This document shows positions 1-4,751 of a DNA stretch of 6,755 bases, piece by piece. Under the pieces are notes generated by a model. That model saw only the letters and a list, made by a program, of their open reading frames with translations. It was not told where the DNA came from and did not search any database. Numbering within the stretch: position 1 is the first letter of the stretch; every line of letters begins with the position of its first letter. This DNA comes from an uncultured Eubacteriales bacterium (lineage in GTDB: Bacteria; Bacillota; Clostridia; UBA1381; UBA9506). Both the position numbers and the translations under genes were made by a program. The DNA lies in NCBI GenBank assembly GCA_902478395.1, contig CABSKZ010000162.1:1-6755 (forward strand), read 5' to 3'.

Positions 1-1
1 C

Positions 2-1126
2 TATATTCCGCCCCGCGCGGTAGAAAATTTGTTTGGGTTCATCGTGAAAAATAGCTATAATGGCTATAACGATAAAAAGGTTTATATCAGCGATCCGTCC
101 CTGTTTGTACAGGAATTTAAGGCGAAAACGCCCAATTTCGTAAGGTATCTGGAACAGGCCGGCATACCGGACGACTTTACCTTATCTATGAAAGGCAGCA
201 CGGAAATTGCCGCGGAGAGTGAGACCTTTGGAATCCGTCTGGACAGCATGTCAGGTGCCGAAGCGGTTTTAGAAAAATGGGGAGACCGCCTGCGCGGCGA
301 TATCACAATTGACAACAGCGGTTTGATGAACTTTTTAGATTTATACTTTAAAGGGGCCTTTCGGGGCATCCAACCGGATAAACAGAGTTTTGATATGGAT
401 AAACCGGTGAAATGGGAGTTTGTGTACGATGGGGAAAATCTGTATCAGAAAGGCGACGAAGCTGTTGCGGAGACGATATATAGCAGTTCTTACGGCCTTA
501 GCGTGGAACAGCGGGAAGAATTGATTCGCAGCGCGCAGGGAAAGTGGATAAAAAGCGATACACAAAAAGATGCCTGGAAAAAGGAGATGCCCTACGGAAA
601 GTATGTGAAGGACGGGAAGCTGGATATTGATAAATTTATTACGCAGATGCTGAAAAATCTTCTGTCAAATCAGCAATATAACTGGCGTTCGGCAGATGGA
701 AAAGAGTATGCCGATTTTATGGCAGCGCTTCTAAGCGACCGCTACATCACGCTGACCGAGACGGAGTATGGTACAGGAATGCGGTACACACTGGACCAGA
801 CGTCGTTCCAAAATGAGGTTCTGAATGCGGAATTGTTTGAGGATGATGAGGCAAGGCAATACTTCGAGGATTTTTGCGGCGGCCTTACCTTCAAGTTGGA
901 TTTGGCGATTATGCCAGATAAGGAAGGAAAGCTCCAATCTGATTTGGCGTTTGACCTCTTTATAGCCAATTTCCCAAATGAATTGGATATTGATATCGGA
1001 AACGTCTCCTGTACCGTTAACTTTACAGCAGAACAAGTTCCCTCGTCCGCCGGGATTCAGGTTCCTGCTGACTATGTGGACTATCAAAAACTGATTGACG
1101 AGATGAAAGCAACCGCAGAAAATTAA
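2..1126 (+). CDS. Exported stalk-domain (copper amine oxidase N-like) protein, 5'-truncated by window edge
   Basis: The frame is open from base 2 to the TAA at 1124-1126, giving 374 visible residues. An in-frame TTG at 29 is not taken as the start, because coding sequence continues upstream of it to the edge without a stop. The first ~30 residues (YIPPRAVENLFGFIV, then NDKKVYI) resemble the closing part of a copper amine oxidase N-terminal domain, the 'stalk' module common in clostridial surface proteins (consensus roughly P-x-R-x(3)-E-x-x-G, then a T/V-V-x-I strand). The rest is acidic and rich in alternating polar/hydrophobic strands, with a stretch reading like 'lY.kgd ... kWik.D' as in LppX/LolA-like lipoproteins. 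That likeness is my inference and no domain is firmly recognised there. No membrane segment is visible; a signal peptide, if present, lies off the window. The next gene, another envelope protein, starts 127 bp downstream with no clear terminator between, so the two may be co-transcribed. The function is unknown. Confidence 0.7.
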   Translation, partial: YIPPRAVENLFGFIVKNSYNGYNDKKVYISDPSLFVQEFKAKTPNFVRYLEQAGIPDDFTLSMKGSTEIAAESETFGIRLDSMSGAEAVLEKWGDRLRGDITIDNSGLMNFLDLYFKGAFRGIQPDKQSFDMDKPVKWEFVYDGENLYQKGDEAVAETIYSSSYGLSVEQREELIRSAQGKWIKSDTQKDAWKKEMPYGKYVKDGKLDIDKFITQMLKNLLSNQQYNWRSADGKEYADFMAALLSDRYITLTETEYGTGMRYTLDQTSFQNEVLNAELFEDDEARQYFEDFCGGLTFKLDLAIMPDKEGKLQSDLAFDLFIANFPNELDIDIGNVSCTVNFTAEQVPSSAGIQVPADYVDYQKLIDEMKATAEN

Positions 1127-1193
1127 AATTTTTTTGAAAAAATGTCCTGATAATTGGAACATATTTCTTCTTTCTGCGTCAAAACGGTTAGAA

Positions 1194-1212
1194 GGACGGA
1201 GTTGGTCCGTTT
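1194..1212 (+). other. Small hairpin in the leader of the SLH protein gene
   Basis: GGACGGA (1194-1200) and TCCGTTT (1206-1212) form a 7-bp stem (five Watson-Crick pairs and two G-U pairs at the base) around the loop GTTGG. It lies 26 bp before the GGAGG-type ribosome binding site of the downstream gene. No T-run follows, so it is not a terminator. It could stabilise the leader mRNA or simply be chance; nothing here identifies a known riboswitch or leader class. Confidence 0.3.
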
Positions 1213-1253
1213 CTGCTGTACGTCAGAACATTTTTATGAGGAGGCAATAGAAG

Positions 1254-3320
1254 ATGAAGAAATTAATGTGTACGCTGCTTGCGGCCTGCATGAGCGTGGG
1301 TATGGCAGTTCCCGCGTTTGCGGACAGTACAGACAGCAAGACGGTGGAGAATTTGATTTTAACCGCTAAGGAGAAGGTAGCGATTGACGATTCCATTCTG
1401 GAATTCAGAAACTACTACTCCAATGAAGCAAACGGCAAAACCCAGTACACCCTGAACTGGGAGAATAAGGATAAGGACGCTGCACTCGGGCAGTCTGTAT
1501 CCGTCACCATTGACACAGACGGTGTGATTTCACGCTATAGTTCTTACGACGACAGCAGAAGCGGAAATCAGATGAAATTCCCGGAAAAAGACCAGGAAGC
1601 GGCCATCAATGCAGCAAAGGAATTTTCTACAAGAATGAATTCCGCCAGAGCCGGACAGACGGGCAATGTGCAGGCGAGTTACTATAACTATGAAAATACA
1701 TATTCTGTCTCCATGGAACGGCAGCACAACGGAATTCCGGTCGGAAACGATGGTATCCATGTAGAGCTGGATGCAGACACCTTAAAGGTCTATAGTTATA
1801 ATGCGAACTGGACGGACGGGCTGAAGTTCGAGGATGGTAAAACCATAGATGCAGACGCGGCAAAGACGGCATATCAGGAAAAGCTCGGCTATGAGCTGTT
1901 CTACCAGGTTGCCAGCGAAGATTATGCCGACACAGTAAAGCTTGTTTACCGGCCGAAATATAACGAAAACGCCTATATTGACGCGGCAACCGGTGAAGCG
2001 GTCACTTATGAGGAATATTACAGGGCAATGAACGCCGCGGCGCAGGAGAGCAGTGCGAAGGACAGCATGTCCGGCGGTGGCGGAGCATCTCTTTCCGAGG
2101 TGGAAGCGGCTTTGGTAGACGAAGTTTCCAAAATGCTCAGCAAGGAGCAGGCGGAAAAAATCGCACGTGACATAAAGGAATTTAACATTTCAAGCGCGTT
2201 CCAATTAAAGGATTACAATGTATACAAGGATCAGAGCGGCAGATATCTGGTGCGCCTCGGCTTCCGGACAGAAGGCGAAGAGGTGAAGTATAAATCTGTT
2301 TCCATCAACGCGAAAACTGGAGAGGTCGTTTCGTATTATGGATCTGATTATGTGATTAGCTATCGGGAAACGAGTGCGCAGAAAGCAACCGTAACCGCGG
2401 AAGAAACCAAAAAAATTGCTGAGGATTTCCTGAAAGCCCACTATGCGGATAAATTTGCGAAGACGGAGCCGGCCAGCGTGCTGGAGCCGCAGGCGCAGTC
2501 GGTTAGCTACAAACGAGTAGAGAACGGCGTTAAAGTGTTTAACAATGGTTTTACTGTTGCGGTCGATGAGAAAACGAAAGAGATTTCATCCTTTAGCCTG
2601 GACTGGACAGATGTTAGCTTCCCTGCGGCAGACAGTGCGAAAGAACCTGCCGACGTATATGCAAAAGTCCTGACAGAAGATAATTTTGCGCTTCGGTATG
2701 TATTGGTTCCGAAAAAAGACAGCGACCCCGTTGTATTTGACAGCAAGCTGGTATATGCTGTGGAGCAGGATTTTACGTTTGACGCAGAGACGCTCGAACA
2801 GCTTGATTACCGTTTGAAACCGGTAGTTGATGCGGAGAAACCGCAGTATACTGATATAGCCGGACACTATGCGGAAGACTGTGTCAACAAGCTGCTCACG
2901 CTCGATATTTACTTCAGCGGAAATGAATTGAGGCCAAATGAAGCCGTTACGCAGAAAGATTTCCTGACCCTGCTTGCCAAGGCGGTGTACCAGAGAAGCA
3001 TCAATGAAAACGATGCGGATTTCTACCGTTTCTTTATCCGGCAGGGAATCATCGCTCAGGATGATATTCGCCCGACGGAAACGATTACCCGGATTGAAGG
3101 TATCACATATCTTCTGAACGCAATGGGATATAAGGAATTTGCAAACATCAGGGGCATTTTCAATTGCCCGTTTACGGATATTCCGGAGAATAGCATTGGT
3201 TATGCGTCTATTGCGGCTGGGCTGCACCTTGTTAGCGCAGAGTCTGATGCTTTCTATGCGGACAGCCCGCTGAAACGCGCTGATTCTCTGATTATCCTCT
3301 ATAATTACCTGACCAGATAG
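1254..3320 (+). CDS. YcdB/YcdC-repeat protein with C-terminal S-layer homology domains
   Basis: This is a 688-residue secreted protein expected to sit on the cell wall. The ATG at 1254 is chosen because AGGAGG (1239-1244) lies 9 nt upstream and a textbook signal peptide follows: MKK, a hydrophobic core, and AFA|DS with predicted cleavage after residue 23. Two YcdB/YcdC-like units follow, at about residues 36-255 and 285-522. Each has a strand pattern ending in a 'xDTxGxVxS(R/Y)Y' or 'NAKTGEVVSYY' turn, and each has a W-T-D motif (NWTDGLKF near 185, DWTDVSFP near 450) followed by a helix and a pair of strands. Their similarity suggests internal duplication. An Ala/Ser/Gly linker (about 262-280) separates the units. 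The C-terminus carries an SLH block: QYTDIAGHYAED at 531-542, a divergent middle unit at about 585-630, and FTDIPENSIGYASIAAG at 640-656. SLH domains usually anchor proteins to pyruvylated secondary cell-wall polymer. The biochemical role of the YcdB/YcdC part is not known. A strong terminator ends the unit. Confidence 0.88.
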   Translation: MKKLMCTLLAACMSVGMAVPAFADSTDSKTVENLILTAKEKVAIDDSILEFRNYYSNEANGKTQYTLNWENKDKDAALGQSVSVTIDTDGVISRYSSYDDSRSGNQMKFPEKDQEAAINAAKEFSTRMNSARAGQTGNVQASYYNYENTYSVSMERQHNGIPVGNDGIHVELDADTLKVYSYNANWTDGLKFEDGKTIDADAAKTAYQEKLGYELFYQVASEDYADTVKLVYRPKYNENAYIDAATGEAVTYEEYYRAMNAAAQESSAKDSMSGGGGASLSEVEAALVDEVSKMLSKEQAEKIARDIKEFNISSAFQLKDYNVYKDQSGRYLVRLGFRTEGEEVKYKSVSINAKTGEVVSYYGSDYVISYRETSAQKATVTAEETKKIAEDFLKAHYADKFAKTEPASVLEPQAQSVSYKRVENGVKVFNNGFTVAVDEKTKEISSFSLDWTDVSFPAADSAKEPADVYAKVLTEDNFALRYVLVPKKDSDPVVFDSKLVYAVEQDFTFDAETLEQLDYRLKPVVDAEKPQYTDIAGHYAEDCVNKLLTLDIYFSGNELRPNEAVTQKDFLTLLAKAVYQRSINENDADFYRFFIRQGIIAQDDIRPTETITRIEGITYLLNAMGYKEFANIRGIFNCPFTDIPENSIGYASIAAGLHLVSAESDAFYADSPLKRADSLIILYNYLTR

Positions 3321-3335
3321 GATTTATCAGATTTG

Positions 3336-3353
3336 CTTCCCTGCATAGGGGAG
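3336..3353 (+). other. Short hairpin in the 3' untranslated region of the SLH gene
   Basis: CTTCCCT (3336-3342) pairs with AGGGGAG (3347-3353) over 7 bp with one G-U pair and a GCAT loop. It lies 16 bp after the stop codon and well ahead of the real terminator. No T-run follows. It may protect the 3' end or be incidental. Confidence 0.3.
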
Positions 3354-3388
3354 TAGATACGAAATATGTTGCACGGAATAGAAACAAA

Positions 3389-3431
3389 ACCTGCTGCAGG
3401 AGCCTTAGCGGTTCATGCAGCAGGTTTTTTT
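3389..3431 (+). terminator. Strong rho-independent terminator after the SLH protein gene
   Basis: A perfect 10-bp stem, ACCTGCTGCA (3389-3398) with TGCAGCAGGT (3416-3425), continues past one G/A mismatch into a second 5-bp helix, GAGCC (3400-3404) with GGTTC (3410-3414, one G-U), capped by TTAGC. Seven T residues (3425-3431) follow. It lies 68 bp after the SLH stop codon. An AAAA run on the left side gives four T on the opposite strand, so it could also act weakly on transcripts arriving from ybaK, for which no closer terminator was found. Confidence 0.92.
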
Positions 3432-3862
3432 GCCTTTGGCATGTTCCCCCCCCTTTTTTTAGGATTTTGCCATAGGGAGATAGGCGTTTTCGTAACTAAA
3501 AGCTATCTGAAATAGCTAAGTAACCATATCACAAAAAGCATTATAAAACGTTTGCTCTAAGTATGGCATAAAGAAATATTTTTGGTCAAAGGACATGGGA
3601 AGATCCGAAGCAAGCTCTTCATTCAAAAGAGAGCGAAGATACTTCAATCATTGTTACATCCGAACCGCATACATATGATTGTATATCGCACAGTATACGG
3701 AATCTCTTAAGAGAAAAGCCCTTTGTTGCGCGCAACGGCGTTTCCTATGGGCGTTGCTCCTATCTGCCGCCGGAGATACATTCATTTAATAGCGTGCGTC
3801 CGGGCGTGTACGGCAGTCGTATCATCGCCAAACATGGATAGAGATTGTGCTTGAACTATTGG
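3432..3862. other. Intergenic stretch without an intact gene
   Basis: About 430 bp between the SLH terminator and the end of ybaK. It contains a C8T7 homopolymer pair (3446-3460), a small hairpin AGCTAT/ATAGCT (3501-3517), and three inverted repeats: ATACA/TGTAT (3669-3684) and the perfect 12-bp palindromes at 3703-3714 and 3725-3736. The right-hand half carries a start-less open frame, listed separately. No RNA gene, terminator for ybaK or insertion-sequence end was recognised. Confidence 0.6.
3572..3841 (+). pseudogene. Start-less 89-codon open frame, possible gene remnant
   Basis: Between the TAA at 3569-3571 and the TAG at 3839-3841 one + frame stays open for 89 codons. It contains no ATG or TTG, and its only GTG codons are near the end, so no normal start with a ribosome binding site exists. 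The deduced residues have a balanced, globular composition, for example SEPHTYDCISHSIRNLLRE followed later by YLPPEIHSFNSVRPGVYGSR. The codons there are more GC-rich than the AT-rich DNA just upstream (3480-3600), as expected if the 3' end of a gene survives with its 5' part lost. I do not recognise the family. The alternative is a chance open frame: 89 codons is long for that but not impossible. The stop lies only 21 bp from the ybaK stop, so the two frames converge. Confidence 0.3.
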
Positions 3863-4339
3863 CTATGCCGTCAGTTCGGCGGTGCTTGCGGAAATCAGGG
3901 AAATCAGGGCTTGCGGAGCAAGTTCTATCTGGAATCCGATTTTTCCGCCTGAAAAAATCATAGTTTCCAGCTGTTCACAGGATTGGTCAATCACCGTTCT
4001 GTAAGCTTTTTTCATGCCAATGGGAGAGCAGCCACCGCGAATGTAGCCGGTCACCCTGTTGATGTCCTTCACCGGAATCATTTCCACCGATTTTTCGCCG
4101 ACCGCTTTTGCGGCCGCTTTTAAATTCAATTCCTTTGCAACCGGGATGACGAATACGAAATAACCGCCGCCGGAGCTACGTGTTACTAGTGTTTTAAATA
4201 CATGGGCCTCATCTTGTCCGAGGGCATGTGCAACGGAAACGCCATCAACCGCACCGTTGGAATGGTCGTATGTATGCATGGTATAGGGTATTTTTTCCTT
4301 ATCTAAAATCCGCATCGCATTTGTCTTGATATGTGCCAT
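3863..4339 (-). CDS. ybaK: Cys-tRNA(Pro) deacylase, YbaK/EbsC family
   Basis: A 158-residue single-domain cytosolic protein of the YbaK/ProXp editing superfamily. These are free-standing hydrolases that remove mischarged amino acids from tRNA, classically Cys from tRNA(Pro) made in error by prolyl-tRNA synthetase. Visible signatures are the N-terminal YTMHTYDHS stretch (about 19-27), the VFKTLV strand with the conserved lysine K49, and the family hallmark GYIRGGCSPIGMKK at about 98-111. The length matches the YbaK/EbsC subfamily (about 155-160 aa). The ATG at 4339 is preferred over a TTG one codon upstream because GGAGG (4347-4351) is then 7 nt away rather than 4. The gene is monocistronic and faces left, divergent from the SRP RNA/dnaX unit. 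It has its own sigma-A promoter with an operator-like inverted repeat. Family assignment is firm; the exact substrate (Cys-tRNA(Pro) versus another mischarged tRNA) is inferred. Confidence 0.93.
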   Translation of the reverse strand: MAHIKTNAMRILDKEKIPYTMHTYDHSNGAVDGVSVAHALGQDEAHVFKTLVTRSSGGGYFVFVIPVAKELNLKAAAKAVGEKSVEMIPVKDINRVTGYIRGGCSPIGMKKAYRTVIDQSCEQLETMIFSGGKIGFQIELAPQALISLISASTAELTA

Positions 4340-4346
4340 CAAAATT

Positions 4347-4351
4347 CCTCC
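4347..4351 (-). promoter_or_regulatory. Ribosome binding site that fixes the ybaK start
   Basis: GGAGG on the - strand. The spacing of 7 nt to the ATG at 4339, against 4 nt to the adjacent TTG at 4342, favours the ATG. Confidence 0.75.
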
Positions 4352-4408
4352 AGTCGTAGCAGTATCTTTGTATTTGTGTCATCACTTGCTTGAAGCGGGC
4401 CGAATAAA

Positions 4409-4429
4409 ACACGAGAATATTCACCGTGT
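4409..4429 (-). other. Imperfect inverted repeat in the ybaK leader
   Basis: ACACG (4409-4413) and CGTGT (4425-4429) are complementary 5-bp arms enclosing an internal palindrome GAATATTC (4415-4422). It lies in the ybaK mRNA leader just downstream of the larger operator-like repeat. It may be a leader hairpin or a second protein-binding site; support is weak. Confidence 0.3.
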
Positions 4430-4431
4430 AG

Positions 4432-4449
4432 AATGATCCTATGATCATT
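4432..4449 (-). promoter_or_regulatory. Operator-like perfect inverted repeat at the ybaK start site
   Basis: AATGATC (4432-4438), spacer CTAT, GATCATT (4443-4449): an 18-bp repeat with perfect 7-bp arms. It directly abuts the ybaK -10 hexamer (4450-4455) and spans the expected transcription start near 4443. This is the classic position for a repressor that blocks RNA polymerase. The regulator is not identifiable from the half-site. As RNA the same sequence would form a weak AU-rich hairpin at the extreme 5' end, which is the alternative reading. Confidence 0.55.
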
Positions 4450-4477
4450 ATTGTATCACAACGTCGGTTCCTGTCAA
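4450..4477 (-). promoter_or_regulatory. Sigma-A type promoter of ybaK
   Basis: On the - strand, TTGACA (-35, 4477-4472) matches consensus in all six positions and TACAAT (-10, 4455-4450) in five of six, with a 16-nt spacer. Transcription would start near 4443, giving a leader of about 100 nt before the ybaK ATG. The -35 lies 30 bp from the -35 of the divergent SRP RNA promoter. Confidence 0.82.
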
Positions 4478-4507
4478 TGAATAATTTGTGTTCTTTTAAA
4501 AAAAGTG

Positions 4508-4536
4508 TTGAAACCGGAGCAGTGTTATGGTATAAT
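4508..4536 (+). promoter_or_regulatory. Strong extended -10 promoter of the SRP RNA
   Basis: TTGAAA (-35, 4508-4513), a 17-nt spacer and a perfect TATAAT (-10, 4531-4536) preceded by TGG, i.e. an extended -10. The start is expected near 4543. Such near-consensus architecture suits an abundant housekeeping RNA. No other convincing promoter was seen before dnaX, so dnaX probably depends on read-through of the SRP terminator or on a weaker unseen promoter. Confidence 0.88.
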
Positions 4537-4545
4537 ATAAACGTT

Positions 4546-4561
4546 CAGCGCTTCGGCGTTG
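4546..4561 (+). other. 5' UUCG hairpin of the SRP RNA precursor
   Basis: CAGCGC (4546-4551) pairs with GCGTTG (4556-4561) in a 6-bp stem closed by a stable TTCG tetraloop, starting about 3 nt after the predicted transcription start. It is outside the SRP core and may be a 5' leader removed during maturation or a 5'-end protecting structure. Confidence 0.55.
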
Positions 4562-4663
4562 TCTGCCGGGTCCTGCGCAACTTGAGCCCGTGAACCTCGT
4601 CAGGTGGGGAACCAAGCAGCGATAAGCGGAATCTTGAGTGTGATGCAGGTTCTCCCGGCGTGA
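4561..4663 (+). ncRNA. ffs: Signal recognition particle RNA, small bacterial type (4.5S-like)
   Basis: This RNA binds the Ffh GTPase and its receptor FtsY, directing nascent membrane and secreted proteins to the translocon. The conserved domain IV is unmistakable: GTCAGG (4599-4604), GGAA tetraloop (4608-4611) and AAGCAGC (4614-4620), preceded by CGTGAACC and followed by TAAGCGG. The helix base is closed by GCCGGG (4565-4570) with CCCGGC (4654-4659), and CCTGC (4572-4576) with GCAGG (4645-4649). The core is about 97 nt with no long Alu-type 5'/3' extension, so it is the small class rather than the ~270-nt Bacillus type. The two pairs under the tetraloop are GG/CC instead of the usual CC/GG, preserving pairing. 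The boundaries given are of the core; the precursor probably runs from about 4543 to the terminator at 4706. Location just upstream of dnaX matches the Bacillota order. Confidence 0.93.
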
Positions 4664-4668
4664 ACCTG
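4646..4668 (+). other. Alternative hairpin overlapping the SRP RNA closing helix
   Basis: CAGGTTC (4646-4652) and GAACCTG (4662-4668) are perfectly complementary 7-bp arms around a 9-nt loop that contains the CCCGGC strand of the SRP closing helix. The left arm also shares the GCAGG strand used in the core. This hairpin and the inner core helix are therefore mutually exclusive. Confidence 0.4.
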
Positions 4669-4679
4669 AGTTTAAAAAA

Positions 4680-4706
4680 CCGTACGCTTCGGGTACGGCT
4701 TTTTTT
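4680..4706 (+). terminator. Rho-independent terminator of the SRP RNA
   Basis: CCGTAC (4680-4685) pairs with GTACGG (4693-4698) around a GCTTCGG loop, followed by C and seven T (4700-4706), and preceded by six A that can extend the pairing. It lies 45 bp before the dnaX ATG. Confidence 0.88.
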
Positions 4707-4751
4707 GATAGGCAGAAAAACAGGCAAAAGAGAAGCCGGGGAGGTGGCCGC

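Noticed and set aside
29..1126. TTG at 29 as the true start of the first gene
   Set aside because: The frame continues upstream to the window edge with a stalk-domain-like sequence, and no ribosome binding site precedes the TTG.
1128..1143. A T7/A6 inverted repeat just after the first gene as a terminator
   Set aside because: The stem would be purely A-U with almost no loop and no GC pairs; it cannot be supported as an intrinsic terminator.
2586..3227. Long opposite-strand open frame inside the SLH protein gene
   Set aside because: It lies antisense to a well-supported gene with signal peptide and SLH motifs, has no ribosome binding site or recognisable domain, and is a by-product of codon bias.
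3446..3460. C8T7 run as a terminator tail or promoter element
   Set aside because: No stem precedes it that could work with the T-run; it is most simply a slippage-prone homopolymer.
3432..3862. Mobile element remnant, CRISPR or toxin-antitoxin genes in the long gap
   Set aside because: No terminal inverted repeats, target duplications, regularly spaced repeats or recognisable small proteins were seen on either strand; the longest - strand ATG reading I found there is about 43 codons with no support.
4339..4342. TTG one codon upstream of the ybaK ATG as start
   Set aside because: It would leave only 4 nt to GGAGG; the ATG at 7 nt is the better start.
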